Source: Chamaea fasciata (lineage: Eukaryota; Chordata; Aves; Passeriformes; Sylviidae). Taken from it: a DNA stretch of 64,000 bases. Shown piece after piece: positions 27,606 through 40,886 of this stretch. The stretch lies in assembly GCA_029207755.1 (NCBI GenBank), contig JARCOQ010000002.1, positions 81,594,317 through 81,658,316 on the forward strand, given 5' to 3'. The first letter of the stretch is position 1. Each line of letters starts with the position of its first letter. Under the pieces are notes generated by a model that did not search any database, was not told the DNA's origin, and saw nothing but the letters and a program-made list of their open reading frames with translations. The position numbers and the translations under genes were made by a program.

Positions 27606-28141
27606 TTGGATGCCTCCCACCTGAAGTGCTGCATCCAGCTCTGGGCTCCCCAGCACAGGAAGTGCATTGAGCTGTTGGAGTGAGTTCAGAGGAAGGACAC
27701 CACGAAGATTAAAAGGATGGAGCATGTCTCCTACAAGGAAAGGCTAAGTGAATTAGGATAGTTCAGCCTGGAAAAGAGAAAACTTTTTGGTGACCTAACT
27801 GTGGCCTTCCAGTATCTGAAGCAAGCTCTACAAGAAAGACAGAGACTTTTTTTAGAAGGACATATAGTGACAAGGCAATGGGAAATGACTTCAAACTCAA
27901 ATGAAAGAGTACATTTAGATTAGATATTTGGAAAAAAATTCTTTACTATGAGAGTGGTGACGTGTTGGAACAGGTTGCTCAGAGAAGTTGTAGGTGCCTC
28001 ATCCTGGAAGTGTTCAAGGCCAGGCTGAATGGTACTCCAAGCAGCCTGGGATAGTGAAAAGTATCCCAGCCCATGGAAATTGTGTTGGAACTAAGTGATT
28101 TTTAAGATCCCTTCCAACCCAAACTGGTTTTTGATTCTAAA
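27606..28141 (+). mobile_element. CR1 LINE fragment, about 535 bp, sense on +
   Basis: This is the longest + strand CR1 copy here. It begins at GGATGCCTCCCACCTGAAGT, passes through TGCATCCAGCTCTGGGCTCC, the TCCTACAAGGAAAGGCTAAG and TTCAGCCTGGAAAAGAG blocks, then GGAACAGGTTGCTCAGAGAA and GAAGTGTTCAAGGCCAGGCT. It ends with AGATCCCTTCCAACCCAAAC and a decayed terminal repeat (TTTTTGATTCTAA). It covers the end of the reverse-transcriptase region and the 3' UTR; the frame is broken. 5' truncation is normal for CR1. Confidence 0.93.
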
Positions 28142-28821
28142 AATTATGTAGGACAGACACTATGGGGAAGTATACTTGTTTTCTTCCTGTCAGGGCTGTA
28201 CATTGTCCAGTTACAAAGGTTATTTTTATGACTGCCCAAGCTGTGAATGTAGCCTGGTAATTTTTCAGGGAGGAGTTTAGTTATCACAACTCTCATACAT
28301 CACAACCAGTAACAAGCACTTAGGTCCCTATTTTCCTTTGCACATGAAATGTTGACTTCCATCATCATGAAGTTTGTGGTACTTCATCAGTGGCTTTATA
28401 CAAGTGTAGCTGAACCTGCTAAAGAAGTAAATAAGATCTGAACATTAAAGGTCCAAATCCTACTGCTTATTCTTCTACCAAGGATTATCTGATTTGATTT
28501 CATATCCTTTGCGTGGAGTTCTGTTTTTTTGTAAAGCATGTAAGACATGTCTGATCCTGCTCCTTAGAGGTTCTCCTTGATCTGGGGCTGGCCTTTTATT
28601 TTTCTTGCCTGGTTTAGGTTTGTGGCACATGTGTCCTATTTTATATGCCTGTTATCTCGAGAAGTGGATTAAGGCTGGCACAGATACACTGAACCCTAAT
28701 CGCTTTAGAGGGCCTGCAAATCTCCAGAGGTAGTAAGTACTTCAAATGTTTATATTACTATGTTCAGTTTGAAATCCATTCCAGAAGATCTGGAAGACAG
28801 GAAGCAGGGCATTTTGCATAG

Positions 28822-28823
<2 letters not shown>

Positions 28824-28865
<42 letters not shown>
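28824..28865 (+). repeat. Poly-T tract, 42 nt
   Basis: Forty-two consecutive T lie between GCATAGGG and AATTACCC. No retroposed cDNA is visible on the side where the body of a minus-strand insertion would lie. It is one of several homopolymers of nearly equal length in the window. Confidence 0.9.
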
Positions 28866-28869
<4 letters not shown>

Positions 28870-30328
28870 ACCCTGTTAATATTATTTTATATACACCTAA
28901 TGCTCAGTTTTCACTTTTGTGGTTTTTTTTCTCCTTATTGTAAGGCAAGCCTCAAGCACTATTTTCACTGCAAAATATATCCATAACCCAATATCTTGGC
29001 TGTACAACTTCTCCCATGAAAATTTCAACCCACTTGTTTTAATTCTAGGTTAAAGGCAGGTGTCATTGCTGGTGTCATTATTTCCAGCTTTTTGAAAAAG
29101 TGATAAAATATGAAATGTGTTTGTGCTCAGGTACCTGGATTTGTCATCTCCAGGTCACTACACAGTGGTTTACTCAGAGGAGCCAAGGGAATTATAAAGT
29201 ACCTCCACTGCTCGGAAGCAGCTCTTGTACATTTGATGTACAATCTGTCACACGCTCTCCTGGTTGGAAAGAAAGAATTTGCAGTATTAGAGCCATTAGC
29301 CTTTGTAGATGTGAGCAGGTACCATGCTCCTCAAGGTTGGAACCAGTATTGTCACTCCTGCCCTAAAGACAACACACTTTTTGTGAGTTGGTTTCGTATT
29401 CACCCTGTAGAAGCTCTGGGCAAGTGTTTTTCCTTCTTTTTATTGTCAATTTATATCATGATATCTAGCAATAGTCAGATCAAATAGGAGTAAGAATGCT
29501 TTTAAGGAAACAGTTTACTCAAGACTAGAATGAATTAAAGTGAAGTGACTGGAAATGTATTTACTTTGAGAAACTGAGAAAGAAGAAAAAAAGAAGAAAC
29601 TTATTTCTAATCTTTGGAGTCATACTCTGGGAATGGCTTCCACAATGTGGCAGCTATAAAAACAGTGTTGTTTCCATGATGGAGTTTAAATAGGTTTTGG
29701 AGAAGAAGATCAGCTGATAGGTTATCTGCAAAATTAGATCAGAGATGTCCCAAGACAGACTGTTGCTTCTGAATTCTCTTTGTATTTAGAATCCTTTTTT
29801 TTTTGCCCCGGGTTTACTTGGTTTGTTCCCATGCTGAAAAGAAAAAAGGAATCCAGTATAAGAGTACAAAAGTGAAGATTTTCCAATGAATGTCCATTTT
29901 GATTTTGAACTTGTTGAGTACCTAGCAAATTCTTCTTTAGGAAAACCTTTGGTGAAGATGTGCAGGTTCTTGCACTTACCTCCACCCTTGCCTTTCTTGA
30001 CAGTAGTTCCAGTTTGCTGATGAGCTGTGTTGAACTGTCCAACGGGCTAGTCCTTGCTTTTGGTTACAGGAAAAAAAAGGGAAGATGACAGCTATGGATC
30101 AGGCTGAAGAACCTTCAGTGAAAATGAGATCTTTTATTGACCTGGTCAAAATACCTGTGCATGCTCTTAAAAAAAAAAAAAAAAAGTATCCAAGAAAAAT
30201 TGCAAATGGAGCTGTAGAGATAACTGACAGAGCCATGCCATTGATCTCTGACCTGTGTTACAGCAGGGCTTTTCACAATTTGATCAATGCTCAAAAAACC
30301 CTCAGCAGAGAGGCTGGGCAGCCATGGG

Positions 30329-30370
30329 CCATGGTTGGGCAACCATGGTCTCTCTGCATGAGAGACCACG
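30329..30370. other. Two overlapping hairpin-forming inverted repeats
   Basis: CCATGGTTG at 30329-30337 and CAACCATGG at 30340-30348 are perfect 9-nt arms around GG. CATGGTCTCTC at 30344-30354 and GAGAGACCACG at 30360-30370 pair at 10 of 11 positions around TGCAT. The right arm of the first and the left arm of the second share bases 30344-30348, so the two stems compete with each other. Nothing nearby identifies a known RNA family. Confidence 0.7.
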
Positions 30371-33300
30371 GCCACCCCTGTTTCCACAGACAATTCAAGG
30401 CCATTGTCTGAGGCCTTCCCAAATGCCTGGTTTGCATCTAAAGTACCTTCAAGATGACTAATGTTGGGCAGCCTTCTAGTCCTGCTGGAAGTCAGCTGAG
30501 GAGTTGAATCCAGATGAGTCTCCAGAACAGACTGTCAGGAGGTTGAAAGGCAAAGATTTCCATTTCTAAAATGTCCAGAACAGAGTTTGTTCAGGATTTT
30601 TTCTAAGGGAAGGAAAGTTATTACATTCCTCTTTTGTGATGTCAGCTCTCCTTGACCTGAATTGGTGTTTTCACTTCTACCTGTCATATTTTTCTTACGG
30701 AGAAATTATACGTGTTTTAAAATTTAAAAAAATAAATAAATAATAAAAAAAAGCTTTTTTTCCTTTTTTTGGTTTGTTTTCAGATTTTGTGGCCTTTTTT
30801 TTTTTAAGCCACAATGTGATATTATAGGGAGGTCAAAACTGAGTGCTTGATCTTTCTTGGGTGGGTCTTTCAAATCAGAGCAATAGACTTGCTGCAGATT
30901 ACTTGCCATGGATCTGTTATGAGAGCTAAAATGTGTCAGTGCTCCAAATGACTGAGTAAAAGTTTGCCTCCTGATATGAATGACTGTCTAGATTTCAAAA
31001 TAAATCCTTTGGATTATACAGAAAATTTTAGCTGTCAAGAACTAACCGGTGTGGTGAACTGAAACATAGGTCTCAAGACACCTGCAATTTAGCTGTATTT
31101 CAGTAATCTCTCATTCACCTTTCATTGCTGTCAGCAGCCTCTAGCATTTCTGTTATATTTATGGTGGAAATCTCTGTCAATGAATCATGTCAGTGAGATG
31201 CATGTGTCTTTTCCACTTCAAGAAATTATTAAACACTCCATAGTTTCTGTGGTAAACACCACATTTCTGGGTCATTTGTACTACCAGGCATTTCTTCATG
31301 TAAGCATCTTTCTTGCATAAAAAAATTCTTTTTTTTCATGTGTGGTAGATAGAAGGTGTTTTTGTTAAGCAAGTGCATATAATTTTATTTCCTGTTTTTA
31401 CCTGTTTTGATTATCAACTTGTATTTCTGTAAAAATTTGGATGACAGTAGGTATTTATTAACAGAATTTTGCAAGTATTAATATGGTTACTTAGTGCTTT
31501 TGATACAGAAAAATGGATTTCCAAAATTTCCTACAATTCAGAAGACTGGAGTACCTGTCATGTTTTGGAGTCCCTTTGTTTAAATTTGTGGAAATTAGTT
31601 AATTTTCATGTTAAAATATTACTTACTTTCAAGTAGAGAAGTTTTTAATATACAAAATTATACCAATAAAATGTAATTTCCTTTTAAACCATATACTTAC
31701 CAAAAATGTAACCTACTGTAGGTTTACAAGTTAAACAGATATTAAGTAGTTTGCAATAATATTTTTCCACTCCTAACCTTACTCATCTGTAGTACACCTA
31801 AGAATTTTTAGGGAGGATAGATAAATATCCCTAACAAAATGCAAAGCACTGAATATTTTGGGATACTGCAAGATCCTTTTAATTTGATCTGCTGTTTGTT
31901 ATTGTCACTGTAGATTATGGACGAGAACATCTGCAATTGTCCTCCAGTTAATATACTTTTGAATTAGAAGAAAGGGCAGAGCTACAGAGAAGGTGACAAG
32001 TGGTCAGTTAAACTCCATTGCAAATGCTTACAACGCCTCTTCAGTGGGGCTTCTTAATGATGAAATACGTAGGGCTGGCTTTTCTGACAACTCATGGAAT
32101 GAGATCGATGATTGTAACCTTTTCTCCAAATTGAACTGGAAAACCAGGAGCCAGCAGGGCTGTATGCTCAGAGCTTTGGAAGAGCAGAAGAGCAGCTCCC
32201 TTCCTGCTCATCACCCCATAAATACATATTTAATGTTTATTTTCAAGTTATGTGAATATATTCCGGGCTATGCTCTCATTTCCATTTCATTGAGCCTACT
32301 TCATCGTTTATAGTTTTGAAATAGTTATATTTGTACTTATTTAATGTAGCAGCAGTTAGCTCCAGCCAGAGAACTGTCTAGATTTTATTTCCTTTTCAAC
32401 ACAAAAGTAAGATTTACGAGATTGAGCAGCTCTCCACTACTTGCAAATGAGGTATATGCTGAGACAATTTTCAATCTTATTTTATGATTTCTCCTACTTG
32501 CTTAAATAAAAGGAAAAAAAAATTACCCTGAGCGAGCTCTTTAGAAATGAGCTTATATTTTCAGAGAAGGAGTTAAAGAGCATACTTGGCTCAGGTATCT
32601 ATTTTCCATTAGAGAAACATGTTGTGTAAAGATGTGTTCCTTAGTGTTATTTTCTCTCTGAATTTCGCTTTGTGGTTATGTTTGTTGTTTGGTGTGCTTT
32701 TGTTCTGCTGTGGTCATCTGAAAATATTTGTAAATTCTTCATAGTATTTATTTAGACTAGGAGAGGTATCTTCCTGATTTTTCGAGAGCCAAACGCTTTT
32801 CCTCATTTTATTACATTGGTAATTAAAAATGATTGCTGTTTTCTTATGCAGAACTGTAGCAAGACACCCAAATATGTTTCTAGTCACAGCTGGGCAATTT
32901 ATTCTTTTGAAAATCTGTCCCTCCTATCAGGTGCTGCTGGTAACTGTTGTCAGATGTTTGAGTAGCTGTGCTGTGATGGTAGGCATGATGTTGTTTCAAT
33001 TCATTTTCTAAGCAAGGACCAGATGTTTGTTCTGGGCTAAGCAGAACTGGTTTGCAGTTAAAACCTCAAGTAAAGGAGTATCATATCAGGCTGTAAACCA
33101 GCCATGTCTCAAGCCACATTTGAATCAAAAACAAAAATGTGGGAGCCAGTGGTAATCATCTTCACTGCTCTGTACATATCAGATATTTGTTTATGCAAGT
33201 GAAGGACAGATATGTTGTTCACTCCCCTGTGTTAACAAATGAGAATTCAGATTTTTACCTTGGACTGTTTCATGGTTTTCCTGTGCTTTACATAGAGATA

Positions 33301-34063
33301 ACAATAAAACAAGGCAAATTGTTATTTTTAGAGAATTAGGCCAATAGGAATTCATTGGTTCCCTGTAGGAGCCAGTGATAAATCTGTCTCCTTGGTACAC
33401 TTCAGTAAGCCCTGAGGCACACCACCTCCAGCTCCGGCCACCTCATGTCCTCCCACTTGCTCTTTCTTGCAGTAAACTATTGCAGACAGAAAAAGCAATG
33501 GGGAAGACTTAAAAAAAGATGAATTCTAGCAGTTATACTGGATTTTTAAGAGGTGAGTTCTTGATCATTCTGTGACAAAAAATGTCTTATGCAAAAAGGA
33601 GCTTTGCATGGAATCCCATGGCTACAGTGCTCCAGTAATAGTCATGCCACTGCTAGTAGTTGGACTTATTCATCAGAAGTCTAGCTTTTACATTTTATTC
33701 TAGTTGTCATCAATATATTCACACTAACCTTTTATATATTCACAGTATAACAGGCAGGAAAAATTACACTGGGACTAAGGAACAAAGACAAATATTGCTG
33801 AAGAAATTTTAAATAATGTGCAGATCTCCAGTGGGCATTGATTCATGTGCTTCATGATGTCAATAATTGTTTATGAATTGCAGTCATTTTTTTCCTCTGA
33901 ACAGAGCATTACTCCTGAAATACAGTCATTACCTATTGATTAGCTCTGTAGCTATTTTCATGCATCAGTAGTGCCAGTAAAAAAATAAGTAACACTTATT
34001 TTACACCAATGTGTAAGATCTTTACATTGTTCATCAACAAGTGAAAGGAGTCTTTAAAATATT

Positions 34064-34065
<2 letters not shown>

Positions 34066-34107
<42 letters not shown>
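34066..34107 (+). repeat. Poly-T tract, 42 nt
   Basis: Forty-two consecutive T lie between AAAATATTTC and GATTGCACAG. No polyadenylation signal or recognisable gene-derived sequence follows, so I see no support for a processed pseudogene. Confidence 0.9.
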
Positions 34108-34108
<1 letters not shown>

Positions 34109-36270
34109 ATTGCACAGACCCCATCAACATTTTCGGTAGTCATAGGTCTCAGGATAAATGGGAAAAGTCTAAAGGGGTCATCTGGGTTTTTAGAGGTTTT
34201 TTTTTAATCAGAGCATTGTAAATGTTTGGCTGTATCAGGACAAGAGTGCAATAAGAAGGACGGACATATTTGTCACTGTTTAGTGCTAATGTAATTTCCA
34301 ATTTTCCCTACTGTATGTCTTTCCATTTAATCTCAATTGTTGGTAATGTGCTACTTTTTGATTGAATGATGATAGCTGAAATTCACCAGGGAGAAAATAA
34401 TTAAAACTATTTGTTTCACAGATTGTCAGCAGCTATTAGGGAAATTAAATGTATTTTTCTCTGAACCATGTTATATACTTTGCAAAGTTCACAATCAGTT
34501 GAAATCATCTTTTATTGAACACAGATTTAAAAGCAAAGGTCAGTTATGTTTTGGACACTGAGGAGTTTATGCAATTGATAAAACCCAATCATTTAGATTA
34601 TTTCTATATAAAAATTGCGCTGCTTGGAAACCCTTGCCTTTTGACTGTGGCATGCTTGTAGCCATATCAGCTCAGCAGATTTGCAGAGGTAAAGGGGGCT
34701 TTGCAGCTTTTCCCCTCAGCTGCAGGAGTGTCCCCTGCCCTGGCAAGGGCCAAACAGCAGTAGGGATTGTGGCCGGTGCTGGTGGCCGGTGACCGGCCTC
34801 GCTTGCAATCCTTTACTGCAGCCCCACCTGTCCAGCAGTGCAACATCCTGTCACACCACTATTTTGCTTCAAAGAGGAGCCTTGTTTTCTGACCTGCTCT
34901 AGGGGTTAGGTACTACTTGTGGACCCACCATTTCTCATATATTGTCAGATTTGGCTGGGTCAATGTATTGACAAGGCTTCACCTAGTATTTTCCCCTCCT
35001 TTTTCTACTACGAAAAGGCTTGTGCTCACTCCTTTGTTTGCACCACAGATTGTAAATACTGTCAACCCCAAGAGCTCATGCTTTGAAGTCTGCTTTTTAC
35101 CCCTTTTTGGTTTCTGAAGGGGCTCAGTGATGTGGGTGGATGATCTGAGGAGGGCGAGTGTTGGTGCTCACTGGGAAAGCCTCCTACCCTGAGCCCGTTT
35201 CTCCTCCACATGGCATATGGACTGCAGGAAGAGATCTGAGCCAGTGGGGCAAGTGGCACACGGATGCAGCAGTCACACTCAGTGAGCTTGCAGTGAAGGT
35301 CTGGCAAGAGGCATTTAGGAATTCATAAAGAAAAGGGAATGAAAAAGCACTGGGACTGTCAGTGAGGTTGTTGTGGGGCACAATGAAAAGGCAGGTGGAG
35401 AAATGGATGGAAGTTTTGTCTGCAGACATGCTTTGCATACCACATAGAGAAACAGAACCTAATCTTGATTGGAACAATTGAATTCCACTGTGAAGTACAT
35501 GTTAAATAACCATAGGCGGGTGCAGAGCTCTGCAGACTTGCAGGTGAAGAGCAGAATTTTAAGCGAGCGGCTGTGCGGGCAGGAGAGGCAGAGGGGAGGG
35601 CTGGGATAGCAGCCAGCGCTGGTGTTCGAGCTCTGCTCAGACCTCAGCCTGTGCTTTCATGAGTTAGAAGCAGTTGCTTAAACCTTAGCACAGTTATGCA
35701 TTAATTCAGCTAGAATTTTTCCTGGGAAGCAGAAGTTTAATCATCTGGAGCTTTGCTGCTTGCAGTGTATCACCTCAAGTGAGCAAGTGAGGGGGGCTAA
35801 GGGGGGCTCATTGATTGAACTATCAGGGCCAAAGGATGTGTGTAGCAAAATGACACTACCAAAGAGCATAGTTCAATATTGAGCTTCCTAAATAAGGTGA
35901 ATTATTTCAGCACCAAATGAATGAGTAAAATGTATTCATCAAACCACAAAACCTCACAGTATTTGTTTCCCATCCTAAACAACTGCTCTAACCTTTATGT
36001 CAAAAAGCCCTATGAATTGCAGTACAGCAGGAACTCTCCTGGGGAGCTAAATGAAAAGAAAAGGGTAATTCTCGCTGTTTTATCTTGTCTATCAATAGTT
36101 CTGCAAGAGCAAGCCTCTGGGCCATGGCTACCTAAGCCCTGAATTAGTCCAGTATCAAAACCCCAGTCAGAAACTCCGCAGAGACAGGAGCTACCTGAAG
36201 ATGAAATAAAAGGAATAAGAAAACTTTCAGGAAGATTGTTGAGATTTTTTACATTCATGCCTCACAACTC

Positions 36271-36322
36271 TTTTTTTGTTGGTTTGGGTTTTTTTGGGGT
36301 TTTTTTCTTCTTTTTTTTTTTA
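36271..36322 (+). repeat. T/G-rich simple sequence
   Basis: About 50 bp consists of T runs broken by G (GTTGG, TTTGGG, TTTTTTGGGG). It is low-complexity intronic sequence with no further structure. Confidence 0.65.
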
Positions 36323-38145
36323 GTAGTTTACTGGGGAAAGATGTTTGGTGTGAAAGGTGAAATGGTTCTCTTATTTCCAGTTTTTCATTGTCCTGTTTCA
36401 GTCAATGAGATTTGAGCTGACTATGAATCTTATTTTTTGAATTTGAACCAATTCTTCCTCCAACAAAAGCCAGGACAGTCAGTGTAGTCATTCACACAGG
36501 AGTGGTGTACGTTGCATCACCAGTACAACGTGACACCTCTGCTGTGACTTCTGTCATCCAGAAAAGGAAACAAGAACATGGCAAGGACTACATCTGTCAT
36601 GAAATCCAATCCTGGCGTTTGAAGTGGATACACAATTTTTTTTTCCTCCATCTGCTACCTTAATGAAGGTTTACAAAAAACCCTTAGAAATAACCCTAGG
36701 TATTAAATTCGACAACTTCTATGGATAGTAGATGGTAGATCTGGGTCTTTTTACTTACCAGTAGTTAACAATTTTATATGCATGCCTTTTCATGCTTTCC
36801 TTTATCTGTTTCACTGGCAAGACCTGGCACTTGTTTTTCCTTTAGAGCCCCTGCAAATAAATAGCTATATCACCTCTCTATAGGCTTATACCTCCCTCTG
36901 CATTATGAGTACTAGCCTGCCCTTCTTTTAGAATATTTAGCTGATTAAATGTGATGACCTTAAACTCTTGAGTAATTGTTTTGGAGTTGAAAGTTTTTTT
37001 GCTTCCGTTTCAAACCTTGGGAATGTGTGTGCCTGAGTGTCTGAGGGTTTTCTCTCTGTCTAGTGAGTTCTGCAGTTAAAGATATGGTGCCTCAAAATCT
37101 TTTCTGCCATAGTTTTAGACAACTAATCTCATTGAAATCAATGGCACTCTTTGCCTGTCTAAAGTTATACATGTTCTTTGGATTTCTTCTGAATTTAAGC
37201 CATCAATAGATTCCTTTGCAGATAATGAAGAGCCCTGGGGTCAATTGATTTAAACAAAAGGATTTAAGTTACAGAGCTTAAATTCACTTTCGGTCTACAC
37301 AACAAAAAACTTGATTTGAATAATCAGATTCAGCCATCCTTTACATTTGCATTTTTTAGTTATTTTGTTATAAACGAGATTCTGGTGGGTTAATAAGCAT
37401 TCAGATATGTCAATTTGCAACTGAATGTAGCATTTGCCTTTAAACTTAGAAATTCTCTTGGGTAACAAAGGATAAGCTATATAGACAGCTCCATAATAGT
37501 ATGGTTTCAGAATCTATCTGTTATTTCATGACTTTAGCAGTCTGATAGCATTGTGATAGAAGATGGGAAATGGTAGTTCTGTTTAAAAGATGACTTTTTT
37601 ATTATTTATTTTTACAAGCTCCTTCCTGATAAAATAGAGTTTAATTAAAATGAAGAGAACTGTAATTTTCAAGGGTTTTATTACTTAAACAGAAAAGCCC
37701 TGAATTTATTGGGAAAAATCAAGGATCTAAAATCTTTAGTTAGTTATTTGAACTAACTAACTATCTGTTAAAAAGATATGATTAGAAAATCTGAGTCACT
37801 CCCGCCTAATTCTAGTCTTCCACTAAAATAACTATAGAAAATAAGGCTGGTCTGCTTCTTTTCCATCTTTATGCTACATCACTAGGGACAGATGTAAATT
37901 AACCCTCTTGTTTATATCTTTTTGGTTTATTATTCAAGATGAAGTGATGAAATTGCCAGCAACTGAAATTATGTGAAATAAATTTCCAGAATAAGATTCG
38001 TTCCCTCTCTACCACCTTTATCTGTCATCCAGTTTGGACTTTCTCCTCTCAGTCTGGGCAATTTTGTGAAACTATAATTTAAGCAAAATAACTCTATAAA
38101 AACCAGAAACTCAGAGCAGCTGGGACACAGACAGTGTTAAATGGT

Positions 38146-38569
38146 TGTTCTGGTTTGGGCTGAGATAAAATTAATTTTCTTCTTAGCAGCTGGTAAAGTT
38201 TTGGATTCAGTATGAGAATAATGCTGACAAGACAATGATGTTGTAGCTCTCACTAAGTGGGGCTTATGCTCAGCCAAGGACTTCTCAGTTTGCTGTGCTC
38301 TGCTTCTTCAGTGAGAAGATGCACAAGAAGCTATGAGGAGCATGGCCAGGACATGCTGGCTCAAACTGGCCTAAGAGATATTCCATATCATAGAACGTCA
38401 TGCTCAGTGTATAAGCTGGGGAGAGTTGGCCAGGAGCCATTGATTGCTGCTCAGTCCATGGGTAGTGAGCAGCTGTGGATTTCATCATTATCTGACTCTC
38501 TTCCCCATCCCACAGGAGGATGGGAGGGGAGTAAGTGGCTTAATTGCCAGCTGGGATTGAGCTGCAACA
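38146..38569 (+). mobile_element. Solo LTR of an endogenous retrovirus (avian ERVL-like), sense on +
   Basis: The element starts TGTTCTGGTTTGGGCTGAGA and ends GCCAGCTGGGATTGAGCTGCAACA. It has the retroviral TG...CA ends and is flanked by a perfect 5-bp direct repeat, ATGGT (38141-38145 and 38570-38574). The internal order TTAATTTTCTTCTTAGCAGC, CAGTATGAGAATAATG, GACGTCATGCTCAG-like, CATCCCACAGGAGGATGGG matches an LTR family I know to be abundant in songbird genomes. A TATA-like TATAAG sits at 38410-38415. At about 424 bp it is shorter than its relative at 40887. The missing part lies between about 38480 and 38500, where the polyadenylation region would be. No internal viral gene sequence is present, so it is a solo LTR. 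The exact family name and the ERVL class are from memory and the TSD length. Confidence 0.85.
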
Positions 38570-40671
38570 ATGGTATTTGGTGACCTGCTTTAAACTCCTC
38601 TCTTCCCAGCAGCTCAGGGACAAGGAGACAAAGCTGAGGCCCAGGGTGAGGGTAAGCACTGCAAGGTGAAGGTCTTTTTTCATGCAGAAGCTTTGTGTGG
38701 AGCAGACCCATCAGCAGACCATGTTACAGCCAGCTAGCATGCCACTGCAATGTAGAGCTAAGAAATTTGGGGGAAAGTATGCTTTTGCTTTCTTATCTCC
38801 CATCTTCCCAGACATATTTTCATCTTGGATGCTATTAATGCATAGATGTAGCACCCTGTAGTCATTTTGAGTTAGTTTGTGCACCTCACTAGTTCTGGTC
38901 CTTATCTTTGGCAGTGCAGGCGTATGGCCTGCCTGAGTCCCAGGGAAGAAGTGTTCTCTGCTGACCTTACCTGGTGATCCAGGAAAGGATTTGCAGTTTC
39001 ACACCTTCACTGTTTGCAGGAGGTGCTTCCAGCAGGAAAGGTAGGAAACTGAGGCTGGCAGCCACCCTCTCCCAGCCCATGTCCACCTGACTGAGCCCAC
39101 GGCTGGAAATAGTCCTGCTGCTGTTTGGGGTGCGAAATGGTGGTTGTAGCAATTTAAAACAGAGGAGGCTGTGAAATAGCTGCTGGCTTATGTAATTTTG
39201 GTTTATTTCATTTTGTCTGTGTTCTGTACAGTCTTTTTGCTTTTTGATCTCATCATTGTTCACAAAGGCTTTCTATACTGTGGTTTTCTTTTAAGTATTT
39301 AGGAGTTCCATGCCCATTCTGAGTTCTTGCAATAATTAAAAAATTAATAACAGTCATTATAAGAAAGTTGTGAAGTCAGAGATGTGTCAGTTTCTATTTT
39401 CTAGCAAGGGAAAATAAGATACATGACTTGTCAAATATTAAACAGTAAGTGAAAAAGTAGAGATGATAGTAGGGGGCTACAAGTCAGAAGTTGCCATATA
39501 TATTATTTCTGAAGTCTAATGTTTTCACCAAAAGTCAGCAAAGATATTTTACTTTATGAGAAGGCAGGCAGTAAATTTTTTAGAGGTATATGTACTCAGG
39601 AGCATTGTCTTCAGCACCTTGAGCGTTGCTGTGTCTCCTGTTCTCTGGGGCTGCTAAAAATGCAGCTACCATTTCAAACACAAATACTCCTGTTTGCTTT
39701 GCTGTGTCGTTTTGATTGCCAAAATCTATCTTCTTTGAAAGAACTCAAGAAACTAAGGCTGACCTATGTACTCGTGTAAGATAATACCTTGAAAACTTAA
39801 GCTGGAAGTAAACAAATATGTGGTGCGTTTTCCTTTACAAACACAGGAGTTACAGCCTAGTGCACGAGGCATCAGGATTAGTATTTTGGAGACTCATTCT
39901 TTTCTCATCTCTTCTAACCTGAACATTTACTTCAATAAATCTCTTGTGGGTCTCTGAATAGAAGTTTTGCAGAAAATTCCAGATTATGTGAGGATATCCA
40001 GTGATTTAACTCAGGCATCCTCAGCAATATGTTGCTGCAGGACATCACCTGGTTTCCAGAGAACTCATTAACCAAAGTGTTATGCTCCCAGAAGAGGCTT
40101 CAGTATTTTGTGAAGTACATGTACTTTCTCAGCTCTTCCCGCCTATCATTGCCTGTCTTATTTCCTAGAGACTGGATGTTCCAGCAAGTGAATGTCTCTG
40201 GTTAGATGTTTATGCAATGTCTGGGGCAGCAGGCTCCTATCTGTCAAATTTTGCATACTGTTACCGAGCTGAGTGAAGTAACAAGTGTAATGTGATTTCC
40301 GTGGCTGCAGCGATATCTCAGTTCTGACTTTGAAGACATCGCTGTCTGCTGCAGAGCAAGCTTAGGGATCGGCCTCCAGGCAAAGCAATATTCCTTAATG
40401 CACTTGACAAAATGAATAAAGGACTCAGTCATGATTAATGACTTTGACTCAAAGTTTCAAGTCCCTGCTCAAATTCAGTCATGTAAAGTTGGGTTCTTTT
40501 TTCTATTTCAAAATTTCTTAAAAGTGAACGTTGTTCTTTTAGTGCTCTATTCAATATCTTAGAAAATGCGAAGCATGGATCCGCAAACAGTCCTGCTCAC
40601 ATCAGCAATGGTATATTGCAATTCTAATCTGAGAGACATTCACTTTGAAATTAAGACACAAATATAATTTG

Positions 40672-40703
40672 TAATGATATATATTTTTATATATATATCA
40701 TTA
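40672..40703. other. Perfect AT-rich hairpin (13-bp stem)
   Basis: TAATGATATATAT at 40672-40684 is followed after the 6-nt spacer TTTTAT by its exact reverse complement, ATATATATCATTA, at 40691-40703. It lies in about 75 bp of nearly pure A+T and about 180 bp left of the solo LTR at 40887. Confidence 0.75.
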
Positions 40704-40886
40704 TTTACAATATTTATATATACTATTATTTATAATACCTACAAGTGAGTTCACTGTTGGAGCTGCTCCTTGAAATCAATGGAGTTTTCTTCAGTGCAGC
40801 CAAGCTGGCCAGCCAAGAGGAGCGTCATTCAGCTACCTGAGAACACAAATATCTCATGTTATTTGTCATGATCCATGATGTCCTGT

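Noticed and set aside
29100..29487. Two overlapping frames (88 and 125 codons) on +
   Set aside because: They run in two frames over the same bases with no domain and no acceptor or donor pattern of a nested gene.
31993..32313. 106-codon frame on +
   Set aside because: The composition looks protein-like at first, but I recognise no family and it is bounded by ordinary intron sequence.
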